A stretch of DNA of 31,719 bases from CAYJPV01 sp964547975 (lineage in GTDB: Bacteria > Acidobacteriota > Vicinamibacteria > Vicinamibacterales > JAKQTR01), in NCBI GenBank assembly GCA_964547975.1, contig CAZJRM010000033.1, positions 1 to 31,719 of the forward strand. The letters are read 5' to 3'. The notes under the pieces are model-generated. The model was not told where the DNA came from, did not search any database, and saw only the letters and a list, made by a program, of their open reading frames with translations. This document shows positions 16,990 through 25,690 of the stretch, piece by piece (the first letter of the stretch is position 1; each line of letters starts with the position of its first letter). Both the position numbers and the translations under genes were made by a program.

Positions 16990-18588
16990 ATGTCAATCTC
17001 GCGCACCATCGGCACGATCGTCGCCTCCGTCCTCGTCGCCACGCTGACCGTCATGCTCGGCACGCTGCTGCTGCGTTCCGAACACACGGCGACGGACCTC
17101 GCGGTGTCCAACGCGGAACGCACGGCCGCCATCATCGTGGACTCGGTGGAGTTCACGATGGGGGAAGGCATCACCGACGTCGATCCTCTCGTGGCGACCT
17201 TGAACAAGGGCAGAGTGGCCGACCTGCGCATCACGCCGACGAACGTCATCCGGGCGGGCAGCGAGAGCAGCTTCGACGAGGTCGAGCGGGCGGTGTTCGC
17301 GTCCCACGCGCCGAGCCGCACCCACGAAGTGTTCGACGGCGTTCCGGTCGTCCGGGCGGTCACGCCCGTGCTCGCGGAAGAGAAGTGCCTGCAGTGCCAC
17401 CAGGCGAGCCCGGGGCAGCCGCTCGCGATCGTCAGCGTCCGCGAATCGATGGCCGGGGCCCGCGCGCAGATCCGCACGCAGCGCTGGCTGGCGGCCTTCC
17501 TCGGGCTGGGGGCGGTGGGCATTGCCTTCGGGCTGCTGATGTGGCTGATTCGGAAGAACGTCGTCGCGCCGCTCCACGTCGCCGTCCAGCGCCTGGGACG
17601 CCTGGCCGAGGGCGATCTGAGCGTCCGGACGGAGACCCACCGCCGCGACGAATTCGGCCTCCTGTCGAGGGCGGTCGAACGAATGACGGCGAACCTTCGG
17701 CACATCGTCGGCGACCTGGCCGGAGGCGTGGAGACGCTGGTATCGGCGTCGAACGACCTGTCCAGGGTGTCCGGCGGGCTGGCGAAGGGCACCCGTGTCA
17801 CCTCCGAACGCGCGACCGCCGTGGCAGCGGCCGCCGAGGAGGTCAGCACCAGCGCCGTCAACGTCTCCGAGGGGATGACGAGGGCCACCGACGGACTGTC
17901 ATCCATCGTGGCCGCCACGGAAGAACTCAGCGCCACGATCGGCGAGATCGCGTCGAGCTCCGAACGGGCGCGCGCGATGAGCCTCGACGCGGCGAACGAA
18001 GCCACGCGAACGACGCAGCGAATGGACGCGCTGGGACGAGCCGCGCGCGACGTCGGGGCGGTCACCGAGACGATCGCGGCCATCTCCGCCCAGACCAACC
18101 TCCTGGCGCTCAACGCGACTATCGAAGCGGCGCGCGCCGGCGAGTCGGGCAAGGGATTCGCCGTCGTCGCGACGGAGATCAAGGCGCTGGCGCAACAGAC
18201 CGCGGCGGCGACGGAGGACATCCGGGAGAAGATTGGCGCTATCCAGGCGTCCACGGCCTCAGCCATCGAGAACATCGGGCACATCAGCACGGTGATCGGC
18301 GATGTCAGCGAGGTCGTGGGCGCGACGGCGTCGGCCATCGACCAGCAGGCGACGGTGACGAAGAGCATCGCGGCCAACGTGGCGGAGGCCTCATCCGGCG
18401 TGAGCGGCGCGAACAGCCAGGTGGGCGAGGTCGCCACGGTCACGCGCAGCATCGCGCGGGACATCGCCAGCGTGACGTCCGCGGCCGGGGAGATGGCGGA
18501 CGCGAGCCACCAGTTGACCACGAACGCGCGCGGCCTCACGTCGCTGGCCGACCGGATCGGCGTCAGCGTCTCGCAGTTCCGCGTGTAG
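16990..18588 (+). CDS. Methyl-accepting chemotaxis protein with CLQCH periplasmic haem site
   Basis: A 532-residue chemoreceptor. It has an N-terminal membrane segment (about 10-30), a short periplasmic domain with CLQCH (C133, C136, H137) near its end, a second membrane segment at about 167-192, HAMP, and a signalling hairpin with ISAQTNLLALNATIEAARAG at the tip. The cytoplasmic half is clearly related to the receptor at 1068, but the periplasmic domain is shorter and of a different kind, so haem binding arose or was kept in two receptor architectures. The ATG at 16990 begins a normal MSISRTIG membrane leader; an upstream in-frame GTG (16915) would add 25 unlikely residues. No good Shine-Dalgarno sequence or clear -10 is seen. 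Redox or gas sensing is inferred. Confidence 0.9.
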   Translation: MSISRTIGTIVASVLVATLTVMLGTLLLRSEHTATDLAVSNAERTAAIIVDSVEFTMGEGITDVDPLVATLNKGRVADLRITPTNVIRAGSESSFDEVERAVFASHAPSRTHEVFDGVPVVRAVTPVLAEEKCLQCHQASPGQPLAIVSVRESMAGARAQIRTQRWLAAFLGLGAVGIAFGLLMWLIRKNVVAPLHVAVQRLGRLAEGDLSVRTETHRRDEFGLLSRAVERMTANLRHIVGDLAGGVETLVSASNDLSRVSGGLAKGTRVTSERATAVAAAAEEVSTSAVNVSEGMTRATDGLSSIVAATEELSATIGEIASSSERARAMSLDAANEATRTTQRMDALGRAARDVGAVTETIAAISAQTNLLALNATIEAARAGESGKGFAVVATEIKALAQQTAAATEDIREKIGAIQASTASAIENIGHISTVIGDVSEVVGATASAIDQQATVTKSIAANVAEASSGVSGANSQVGEVATVTRSIARDIASVTSAAGEMADASHQLTTNARGLTSLADRIGVSVSQFRV

Positions 18589-18615
18589 GCGCTGGCTCTC
18601 CGGCGTCGTCGCCTG

Positions 18616-18621
18616 TAACCT
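18616..18621 (+). promoter_or_regulatory. -10 box TAACCT of the PLP enzyme/ssnA unit, leaderless layout
   Basis: TAACCT ends six bases before the ATG at 18628, with no Shine-Dalgarno sequence between. It lies in a 39-base spacer after the chemoreceptor gene and would start the block of PLP enzyme, ssnA and later genes. Confidence 0.55.
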
Positions 18622-18627
18622 ATCGGC

Positions 18628-19866
18628 ATGACCGAACTCGTCTGCCTGGTGTGTGGACGACCTCAGGCGCCCGGCGACGCGCAGACGTGCCCGGCGTGCG
18701 GCCCGGCCGGAATCCTGGACGTCCGCTACGACTACGATTCGGCGGCGCGCACGCTCACGCGCGAGGCGCTCGCCACACGGCCCGCCCATCACTGGCGCTA
18801 CCGGGAACTGCTGCCCGTCCGCGCCGACCTCACGCTGCCGCCGCTGCACGTCGGCTGGACGCCGGTTCACGACGCACCTCGCCTGGCCGCATGGGCGGGC
18901 GTCTCACGCGTCTTCCTCAAGGACGACGGACGGAACCCGACGGCCTCGTTCAAAGACCGCGCGAGCAGCATCGGCGTACTCAAGGCCATCGAATTCGGCT
19001 ACGACACGATTGCGTGCGCGTCCACCGGCAACGCCGCGTCGTCGCTGGCCGGGATGGCCGCCGCCGTCGGCCTGCGGGCCGTGATCTTCGTCCCGGCTCG
19101 CGCCCCGGAGCCCAAGGTGACGCAGTTGCTCGTCTTCGGCGCGACCGTCTTCCGCGTCAGGGGCACCTACGAAGACGCGTTCGGCCTCTGCCGCGCGTCG
19201 TGCGAGCGGTTCGGCTGGTACAACCGCAACAGCGGCACGAATCCGTACCTGGTCGAAGGCAAGAAGACCGCGGGACTCGAGGTCGCCGAACAGTTCAGCG
19301 CGACGCCGGGGCTGCTCGGCGGCGCGCTCCCGGACTGGGTGGTCGTCTCGGTCGGCGACGGCTGCACTATCGGCGGCATCGCGAAAGGCCTGCACGAGTT
19401 CAAACGTCTCGGCCTGACCTCCTCCATGCCGCGCCTGCTCGGCGTCCAGGCCTCCGGCGCCTCACCCATCGTCAAGGCGTTCCGCGACAGGGCGGACGTG
19501 ACGCCCTCGGGGTCGGACACCATCGCCGACAGTATTGCCGTGGGTACCCCCCGCAACTGGCGCCGAGCCCTCGCCTGGGTGCGGGCCTCGCAGGGCGCGA
19601 TGATCGCCGTCGACGACAGCGAGATCCTCGACTCCATGAAGGCCACGGCGCGGCTCGGCGGCGTCTTTGGCGAACCGGCGGGCGTCACGGGCGTCGCCGG
19701 ATTGCGCCGTGCCGTGGCCGAAGGGGTCGTCCCTCGCGACGCGCGTTGCGCCGTCGTGATCACGGGGAACGGGCTCAAGGACATCGCGTCGGCCACGTTG
19801 GCGGCCGGCGGTCCGCACGACATCCCGCCGACGCTGGATGCCGTCGAGACGATCGTGAGGGCGTGA
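18628..19866 (+). CDS. Threonine-synthase-like fold-type II PLP enzyme with N-terminal zinc ribbon
   Basis: A 412-residue cytosolic PLP enzyme. An N-terminal zinc ribbon (C6, C9, C21, C24) precedes the fold-type II core with PLP lysine K109 in NPTASFKDR, the CASTGNAASSLAG substrate/phosphate loop, and a glycine-rich VVSVGDGCTIGGI stretch. By sequence it is closest to threonine synthase, which makes threonine from phosphohomoserine. Its place, four bases before ssnA and near xdhD, ygeY and ygeW homologues, suggests another job. In Escherichia coli this neighbourhood has YgeX, a PLP-dependent diaminopropionate ammonia-lyase, which lacks the zinc ribbon and has a different PLP motif. A lyase role in purine-nitrogen breakdown is therefore possible but unproven. 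No homoserine kinase or dehydrogenase gene is nearby. Confidence 0.85.
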   Translation: MTELVCLVCGRPQAPGDAQTCPACGPAGILDVRYDYDSAARTLTREALATRPAHHWRYRELLPVRADLTLPPLHVGWTPVHDAPRLAAWAGVSRVFLKDDGRNPTASFKDRASSIGVLKAIEFGYDTIACASTGNAASSLAGMAAAVGLRAVIFVPARAPEPKVTQLLVFGATVFRVRGTYEDAFGLCRASCERFGWYNRNSGTNPYLVEGKKTAGLEVAEQFSATPGLLGGALPDWVVVSVGDGCTIGGIAKGLHEFKRLGLTSSMPRLLGVQASGASPIVKAFRDRADVTPSGSDTIADSIAVGTPRNWRRALAWVRASQGAMIAVDDSEILDSMKATARLGGVFGEPAGVTGVAGLRRAVAEGVVPRDARCAVVITGNGLKDIASATLAAGGPHDIPPTLDAVETIVRA

Positions 19867-19870
19867 CACC

Positions 19871-21163
19871 ATGCTGCTGAAGGGCGGACATCTCCTGCGG
19901 CTGCACCCGCCGGGCCTCACCCGGTCGGATCTTCGCGTCGACGGCGACCGTATCGTCGCCCGCGCGGCCCGGCTCACGCCCCGAGCGGGCGAGGTCGTCG
20001 AGGACTGTGCCGGGAGGCTGATCCTGCCGGGCCTCGTCTGCGCGCACACGCACATGTACTCGGCGCTCGCGCGCGGGATGCCGGCCCCGAACACCGCGCC
20101 CCGCACGTTTCCCGAGATCCTCGGCAAGGTCTGGTGGAAGCTCGACGAAGCCCTGCACCAGGAGTCGATCTACTACAGCGCGCTCGTGGGCGCCATCGAA
20201 GCGCTGCGATGCGGCACGACGACCCTCGTCGATCACCACGCGTCGCCCAATGCCATTCCCGGCTCCCTCGACGTGATCCGCTCGGCGTTTCGCGCCGTCG
20301 GGATCCGCGGCGTGCTGTGCTACGAGGTCACGGACCGGGGCGGCGTGCGGCGACGCGACGCCGGACTCGCCGAAAACGACCGATTCCTGTCGTCCACGCG
20401 CGACGACGCCCTGTGCCGGGGACTCGTCGGCGCGCACGCGTCGTTCACGTTGTCGGATCGCACGATGGACGCGCTCGGCTCCCTCGTCCGGCGGCATCGG
20501 AGCGGCATCCACGTCCACGTGGCCGAGGCCACCGACGACGTCACGAGGACCCGGCGCGAGCACGGCTGCGGGATCGTGGATCGGCTGGCCCGGTTCGGGC
20601 TGCTCGACGATCGGGCCGTGCTGGTGCACGGCGTGCACCTCACGCCCGCCGAACTCGCCCGGGCACGCGACGCGAAGGCGTGGCTGGTGCACAATCCGCG
20701 TTCGAACATGAACAACGGTGTCGGGCACGCCCCGGTGCACGAGTTCGGCGCGCGGGCGGCGCTCGGCACGGACGGGTGGCCGGCCGACATGATCGCCGAA
20801 GCGCAGTTCGCGCACTTCCGCCTGCGGGAACGCCTGGGACCCGCGGGCCCCACCGCGCCGCTCGCGCTGCTCGAAGGCGGCCAGGCACTCGCCTCTTCGC
20901 TGTTCGGCCGCCCGTTCGGCACGCTCGAACGGGGAGCCGTCGCAGACCTCGTCGTCTGCGGCTACACGCCACCGACGCCCATCGACGCGCGCAACGCCGC
21001 GTGGCACACGTTGTTCGGCGTGCGGACGTCCATGATCGAACGGGTCATGATCGGTGGTCGATGGGTGCTCGAACACGGCACGATCGCCGGCCTCGACCTG
21101 GACGACGTCATGCGCCACGCCCGATGCGAGGCGGCCGGCCTCTGGAGGCGGATGCGCGGCTGA
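19871..21163 (+). CDS. ssnA: SsnA-type amidohydrolase
   Basis: A 430-residue metal-dependent amidohydrolase of the SsnA group. Visible motifs are the first metal pair H59-T-H61 in CAHTHMYSALARGM, IDHHASPN-like HHASPNAIPGSLD, the helix-strand VHVAEATDD with a third histidine, LVHGVHL, and the catalytic aspartate in LGTDGWPADM. SsnA marker phrases HNPRSNMNN and the C-terminal LWRRMRG also match. Members occur in loci with selenium-linked molybdenum hydroxylases and have been tied to anaerobic purine breakdown; the exact C-N bond cleaved is not settled. It is co-directional with the PLP gene (four-base gap) and with the molybdenum hydroxylase gene (24-base gap). The weak GAGG about ten bases upstream is the only ribosome-site candidate, so translation is probably coupled. 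Confidence 0.9.
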   Translation: MLLKGGHLLRLHPPGLTRSDLRVDGDRIVARAARLTPRAGEVVEDCAGRLILPGLVCAHTHMYSALARGMPAPNTAPRTFPEILGKVWWKLDEALHQESIYYSALVGAIEALRCGTTTLVDHHASPNAIPGSLDVIRSAFRAVGIRGVLCYEVTDRGGVRRRDAGLAENDRFLSSTRDDALCRGLVGAHASFTLSDRTMDALGSLVRRHRSGIHVHVAEATDDVTRTRREHGCGIVDRLARFGLLDDRAVLVHGVHLTPAELARARDAKAWLVHNPRSNMNNGVGHAPVHEFGARAALGTDGWPADMIAEAQFAHFRLRERLGPAGPTAPLALLEGGQALASSLFGRPFGTLERGAVADLVVCGYTPPTPIDARNAAWHTLFGVRTSMIERVMIGGRWVLEHGTIAGLDLDDVMRHARCEAAGLWRRMRG

Positions 21164-21175
21164 CATGGACCGTTG

Positions 21176-21181
21176 TACACT
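21176..21181 (+). promoter_or_regulatory. -10 box TACACT of the molybdenum hydroxylase gene, leaderless layout
   Basis: TACACT ends six bases before the GTG at 21188, in the 24-base gap after ssnA. No Shine-Dalgarno sequence is seen. It would let the hydroxylase and mutS-like genes be transcribed apart from ssnA. Confidence 0.5.
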
Positions 21182-21187
21182 GCCGGT

Positions 21188-23809
21188 GTGAGCCTGACGT
21201 TCACGCTGAACGGTGCGCCGTTCACGGCGGAAGCCGACGAACACACATCGCTGATGCAGGTCCTGCGGGAGCAGGCCGGGCTCATCTCGCCAAAGAACGG
21301 CTGCGCGCCGCAGGGGTCGTGCGGCGCGTGCACGGTCCTGGTGAACGGCCGCGCGGTGTCGTCGTGCGTCGTGCCGGCCACCCAGGTGGCGGGCGGCAGC
21401 GTCATCACCCTCGAGGGACTGGACCCGCGCGAACGTCACGTCTTCGCGCACGCCTTCTCGGCGAGCGGCGGCCTGCAGTGTGGCTTCTGCATTCCGGGCA
21501 TCGTCATGCGGGCGCGGGCCCTGCTGTCGAAGACGCCTCGCCCGACGCGAGCGCAGATCGCCGAATCGCTGAACAATCACATTTGCCGGTGTACCGGCTA
21601 CGTGAAGATCGTCGACGCCATCGACCTGGCGGCGCGGGCGTTCCAGGGCGACGCGCTGCCCGAACTCGACTTCAGCGGCCGGATCGGCACGAGCCTGCCC
21701 AAGCAGGATGCCGGGTTGCTGGCGCTCGGTGACCGGCCGTTCATCGACGACATGACGGTGCCGGACATGCAGCGGGGCGCGTTCGTGTTCTCGCCGTTCC
21801 CCCGCGCCCGAATCCGGCGGATCGACGTCGCGGCCGCCGCGGCAATGCCAGGAGTGGTCCGCGTGGTGACCGCGGCCGACGTCCCCGGGGAACGGTACCA
21901 GGGCCTCGTCTACCGAGACTGGCCCATCTTCGTGGCCGAGGGCGAGGTCACCCACTGCATCGGGGACATCCTGGCCGCGGTCGTGGCAGATACCGAGACG
22001 CACGCGCGTGACGCCGCGGCGGCCGTCCGCGTCGATGCCGACGAACTGCCCGGCGTCTTCTCCCCTGAAGCGGCCCTCGCGCCCGGCGCGCCGCGCGTGC
22101 ACGCGAATCACGAGAACCTGCTCTCGACGTCGGTCGTGCGTCGCGGTGACGTCGACACGGCGCTCGCGGCATCGGCCTTCGTCGAGACGCGCACCTTCTC
22201 CACACAGCGGATCGAGCACGCGTTCCTCGAACCCGAGTCCTGCCTGGCGGTGCCCGCGCTCCAGGGCGATGGGGCGTGGGACATGGGGCATGGGGCCCAT
22301 GTCATAGAGGTCTTCTCCCAGGGCCAGGGCGTGTTCGACGACCGGCGGCAGATCGCGTCGATCCTGGGCGTGCCGGCCGAGCAGGTCCGCGTCACGCTCG
22401 TGTCGAATGGCGGTGCGTTCGGGGGCAAGGAGGACCTGAGCATCCAGGGCCAGGTGGCGCTGATGACGTGGCTCACGGGTCGGCCCGTGAAGGCAACGCT
22501 GACACGGGAGGAGAGCATCAGGCTCCATCCAAAACGGCATCCGATCACGATGACCTATACGGTCGGGTGCGACGCCGACGGTCATCTCACGGCCGTTCGC
22601 GCCCGGATGGTCGGCGACAAGGGCGCGTTCGCCTCGGTCGGCACGAAGGTGCTGGAACGCGCCGCGGGCCACGCCTGCGGCCCGTACAAGGTCGCGAACG
22701 TCGACGTCGAGGCCCTCGCCGTCTACACGAACAACCTGCCGTGCGGCGCCATGCGCGGCTTCGGTGCCAACCAGGCGTCGTTCGCCATCGACGGAATGCT
22801 CGACCTGCTGGCCGAGCGCGCCGGGATCGACGGCTGGGAGATCCGCTGGCGCAACGCGCTGGACGTTGGCGACACGTTCTCCACCGGCCAGGTGCTGACG
22901 GCGAGCGTCGGCCTCAAGCAGACGCTGCTGGCCGTGAAGAATGCGTATCGCCACGCCCGTGTCGCGGGCATCGCCTGCGGCGTGAAGAACGTCGGGATCG
23001 GCAACGGCGTACCCGAATCGGGGCAGGTCACCGCCGAGATTGGTGACGACGGGCACATCCTGCTGCACAGCGGCTTCACGGAGATGGGCCAGGGGTTCTA
23101 CACGACGATCGTGCAGTGCTTCTGCGACGCGGCCGGCATCGACGCGCGCGACGTGCGCGCCCACGTCAGCACGACGCACGACACGCCCTGCGGCATGACG
23201 ACGGCGTCGCGGGCCACGGTGCTGGGCGGGCGCGCGGCGCAACACGCCGGGGCCCAACTGCGCGCCGATCTCGACCGGGGGCTGACACTCCGCGACCTCG
23301 CCGGCCGGCGGTACGCCGGGGTCCACCTGGCCAGCCCGACGACGGCCCTCGACGACCACGATTCGCACCCGCGCACGCACCTGACCTTCGGCTGGGCGAC
23401 ACAGGTGTGCATCCTGGACGATCAGGGCCGCCTCGCGAAGGTCGTCGCCGCGCACGACGTGGGCCGCATCATCAACCGGCACCTCGTCGAAGGCCAGATC
23501 GAAGGCGCGGTGCACATGGGCCTCGGCTATGCGCTCACGGAAGACCTGCCACTCGTCGACGGCGTGCCCGAGTCCTACAGAATCCGCGCGCTTCACCTGC
23601 TGCGGGCGCGCGACGTTCCCGAGATCGAAGTGATCTTCGTCGAGTCGGACGATCCGGAGGGCCCGTTCGGCGCCAAGGGCGTCGGCGAGATCGGCCTCGT
23701 CCCCACCGCGGCCGCCGTCGCCGGAGCGTTGTACCGTTTCGACGGCGTGCGCAGGCTCACGCTGCCGATGAAGGACTCCCCTGCCGCCCGGGCGGTGCTC
23801 GGCCACTGA
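21188..23809 (+). CDS. XdhD/MOP-type molybdenum hydroxylase (putative selenium-linked xanthine dehydrogenase)
   Basis: An 873-residue fusion of a two-cluster [2Fe-2S] domain and a molybdopterin-binding domain, without an FAD domain, as in aldehyde oxidoreductase MOP and the selenium-dependent xanthine dehydrogenase family. Cluster ligands are C39, C45, C48, C60 (plant-ferredoxin type) and C98, C101, C133, C135 (helical type). The Mo domain has GGAFGGKED (an FGGKE signature), CGAMRGFGANQ, and the catalytic glutamate in KGVGEIGL. Context with ssnA, ygeY and ygeW fits hydroxylation of a purine such as hypoxanthine or xanthine. The GTG at 21188 is preferred to an in-frame TTG at 21173 because TACACT lies six bases before it. 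A heptamer array is inserted in frame at about residues 361-370. No FAD subunit (YgfM) or maturation gene is in the window. Confidence 0.88.
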   Translation: MSLTFTLNGAPFTAEADEHTSLMQVLREQAGLISPKNGCAPQGSCGACTVLVNGRAVSSCVVPATQVAGGSVITLEGLDPRERHVFAHAFSASGGLQCGFCIPGIVMRARALLSKTPRPTRAQIAESLNNHICRCTGYVKIVDAIDLAARAFQGDALPELDFSGRIGTSLPKQDAGLLALGDRPFIDDMTVPDMQRGAFVFSPFPRARIRRIDVAAAAAMPGVVRVVTAADVPGERYQGLVYRDWPIFVAEGEVTHCIGDILAAVVADTETHARDAAAAVRVDADELPGVFSPEAALAPGAPRVHANHENLLSTSVVRRGDVDTALAASAFVETRTFSTQRIEHAFLEPESCLAVPALQGDGAWDMGHGAHVIEVFSQGQGVFDDRRQIASILGVPAEQVRVTLVSNGGAFGGKEDLSIQGQVALMTWLTGRPVKATLTREESIRLHPKRHPITMTYTVGCDADGHLTAVRARMVGDKGAFASVGTKVLERAAGHACGPYKVANVDVEALAVYTNNLPCGAMRGFGANQASFAIDGMLDLLAERAGIDGWEIRWRNALDVGDTFSTGQVLTASVGLKQTLLAVKNAYRHARVAGIACGVKNVGIGNGVPESGQVTAEIGDDGHILLHSGFTEMGQGFYTTIVQCFCDAAGIDARDVRAHVSTTHDTPCGMTTASRATVLGGRAAQHAGAQLRADLDRGLTLRDLAGRRYAGVHLASPTTALDDHDSHPRTHLTFGWATQVCILDDQGRLAKVVAAHDVGRIINRHLVEGQIEGAVHMGLGYALTEDLPLVDGVPESYRIRALHLLRARDVPEIEVIFVESDDPEGPFGAKGVGEIGLVPTAAAVAGALYRFDGVRRLTLPMKDSPAARAVLGH
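22269..22296 (+). repeat. In-frame class A heptamer array inside the molybdenum hydroxylase gene
   Basis: Four exact units, ATGGGGC, GTGGGAC, ATGGGGC, ATGGGGC, match the class A array beside ispG and are followed by CCATGTC. They encode the low-complexity stretch GAWDMGHGAH between ordinary MOP-family sequence (ESCLAVPAL before, VFSQGQGVFDD after). The reading frame continues, so the inserted length relative to an ancestor must be a multiple of three. It probably sits in a surface loop. Confidence 0.85.
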
Positions 23810-23811
23810 CG

Positions 23812-25632
23812 ATGAGCGAGACCCGTCCGTCCGGCCCGGCGCGCGAGTACCGGCATCGGCTCACCGATCGCCGGCACGCCGCCCGCCGGTACGCGACACT
23901 CGACCGCTGGTTGTCGCACGCCCGCCTCGCCACGCTCGTCTCGGCCGCCATCGCCGGCTGGCTGGCGTGGTCGGCCCTGGCGATCTCCCCGTACTGGCTC
24001 GGGCTGCCCGTGGTGGTGTTCGGCGCGCTCGTCTTCGTCCACGGCGCGATCGTCGAGACCCGGCAACGGTACGAACGCGCCGCCGACTTCTACGAACGCG
24101 GACTGGCCCGAGTCGAGGATCGATGGGCGGGCGATGGCGAGGACGGACGCCGGTTCCTCGATGACGCCCACCTCTACGCCGCCGACCTCGATGTCTTCGG
24201 GCGCGGGTCTCTCTTTCAGCGGATCAACGCGGCCCGGACCGGCGGCGGCGAGGACACGCTGGCGGCATGGCTGCTGGCCCCGGCGGCGCCGGATGTCATC
24301 CGCGCCCGCCAGGAGGCCATTCGCGAACTCACGCCACTGCTCGACCTGCGCGAAGAACTGGCCCTCCTCGGCAGCGACGTCCGGTCCGTCGTACGCCCGG
24401 AAGCGCTCGTCGCGTGGAGCACCGCGCCGCAGCGGCTCCGGTCACGCGTCGGCCGTGCGGCGTCACTCGCCCTGGGAGTCGTCGCCGCGCTCGCGTTCGC
24501 CGCGTTGGCGCTGGACCTGACCGACGCGACGCCGCTCCTCGTCACGTGCGTGGTGAACGTCCTCTTCGGATGGCCGCACCAGGCACACGTTCGACGGGTC
24601 ATCCGTGGCGTGGGGGAAGCCGGCCACGAACTGGCGACACTGGCGCACGTGCTCGCACGCCTGGAACGCGAACCGTTCACGAGCGCGCGCCTCCTCGACC
24701 TCCGCGGCGTCCTCGACTCGTCGGGATGGCCACCGTCGCGGCAGATCGCGTCGCTTCGCCGTCTCATCGGCGGCCTCGAAGCGCGGAACAACCAGCTCTT
24801 CGCGCCGTTCTCGGCCCTGCTCCTGTGGGCGACGTCGTTCGCGTACGCCATCGAAGCCTGGCGGGCGCGGTCGGGCCACGCCGTGCCCCACTGGATCGCG
24901 GCGGTCGGTGAATTCGAAGCGCTGTGTTCGCTCGCCGGGTACGCGTACGAGAACCCGGACGACGTCTATCCAATCATCGACGACGACGCGGCGCGGCCGG
25001 TGTTCGACGGCGAAGCACTCGGACACCCGCTGATTCCGACGGCGACGTGCGTCCGGAACGACGTGCGGTTGCTCGGCACGGGCCGGGGCGAGGGCCCGCG
25101 GGCGCTCGTCGTGAGCGGGTCGAACATGTCCGGCAAGAGCACGCTGCTGCGGACCGTCGGCGTGAACGCCGTGCTGGCCCTCGCCGGCGCGCCGGTCCGC
25201 GCGACGCGCCTCGTGCTGACTCCGCTCGCCATCGGGGCCACGCTCCGCGTGCAGGACTCGCTGCAGGGCGGCACGTCGCGCTTTTACGCCGAGATCACCC
25301 GATTGCGCCGCATTGTCGATGAGACGGGCGGTCCGTTGCCGCCCTTGTTCCTGCTCGACGAGATGTTGAACGGGACGAATTCACGCGATCGCGGCGCGGG
25401 TGCCGAGGCGCTGATCAAGGGCCTCGTGGCGCGCGGGGCCATTGGCCTTGTCACGACGCACGACCTGGCGTTGTCGAGCCTGGCCGACGCCATGGCGCCC
25501 GAAGCGGCCAACGTGCACTTTGAGGACCACCTCGAGGGCGGCGTGATGAAGTTCGACTACGTCTGCCGTCCCGGTGTGATGACGCGGAGCAACGCGCTCG
25601 AGCTCATGCGGGCGGTGGGACTGCAGGTGTAG
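23812..25632 (+). CDS. Membrane-associated MutS-like ATPase
   Basis: A 606-residue protein with a C-terminal MutS-type ATPase: Walker A GSNMSGKST (436-444), Walker B FLLDEMLNGTNS (D516, E517) and a VTTHD switch. The N-terminal half lacks MutS mismatch-recognition domain I. It instead has two predicted membrane helices (about 37-57 and 59-80) and another hydrophobic pair at about 217-256, followed by a helical lever-like region (GLEARNNQLF). Such membrane-linked MutS family proteins are known in several phyla but have no firm function; mismatch repair is unlikely. The ATG starts two bases after the hydroxylase stop, so the two genes are almost surely translated from one mRNA. Confidence 0.87.
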   Translation: MSETRPSGPAREYRHRLTDRRHAARRYATLDRWLSHARLATLVSAAIAGWLAWSALAISPYWLGLPVVVFGALVFVHGAIVETRQRYERAADFYERGLARVEDRWAGDGEDGRRFLDDAHLYAADLDVFGRGSLFQRINAARTGGGEDTLAAWLLAPAAPDVIRARQEAIRELTPLLDLREELALLGSDVRSVVRPEALVAWSTAPQRLRSRVGRAASLALGVVAALAFAALALDLTDATPLLVTCVVNVLFGWPHQAHVRRVIRGVGEAGHELATLAHVLARLEREPFTSARLLDLRGVLDSSGWPPSRQIASLRRLIGGLEARNNQLFAPFSALLLWATSFAYAIEAWRARSGHAVPHWIAAVGEFEALCSLAGYAYENPDDVYPIIDDDAARPVFDGEALGHPLIPTATCVRNDVRLLGTGRGEGPRALVVSGSNMSGKSTLLRTVGVNAVLALAGAPVRATRLVLTPLAIGATLRVQDSLQGGTSRFYAEITRLRRIVDETGGPLPPLFLLDEMLNGTNSRDRGAGAEALIKGLVARGAIGLVTTHDLALSSLADAMAPEAANVHFEDHLEGGVMKFDYVCRPGVMTRSNALELMRAVGLQV

Positions 25633-25635
25633 ACA

Positions 25636-25685
25636 GGCTCGCGGCTCGCGGCTCGCGGCTCGCGGGCGCGCGGCTGGCGACTGGC
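25636..25685 (+). repeat. Class B heptamer array GGCTCGC
   Basis: Four perfect GGCTCGC units (25636-25663) begin four bases after the mutS-like stop and decay into GGCTGGC and GACTGGC. The array fills the gap to the stop of the convergent NTF2-like gene at 25691. Confidence 0.88.
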
Positions 25686-25690
25686 GGCAA

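Noticed and set aside
16734..19880. Long plus-strand open frame of about 1050 codons
   Set aside because: It is a shadow frame over the chemoreceptor and PLP enzyme, Arg/Gly-rich without family motifs.
19775..23806. Very long open frame on the minus strand (about 1340 codons)
   Set aside because: It is antisense to ssnA and the molybdenum hydroxylase, is Arg/His/Asp-rich with no motifs, and arises from GC-rich codon structure.
21188..23809. In-frame selenocysteine codon in the molybdenum hydroxylase
   Set aside because: The frame has no internal TGA and reaches the conserved C-terminus; in this family the selenium is thought to be a labile cofactor, not Sec.
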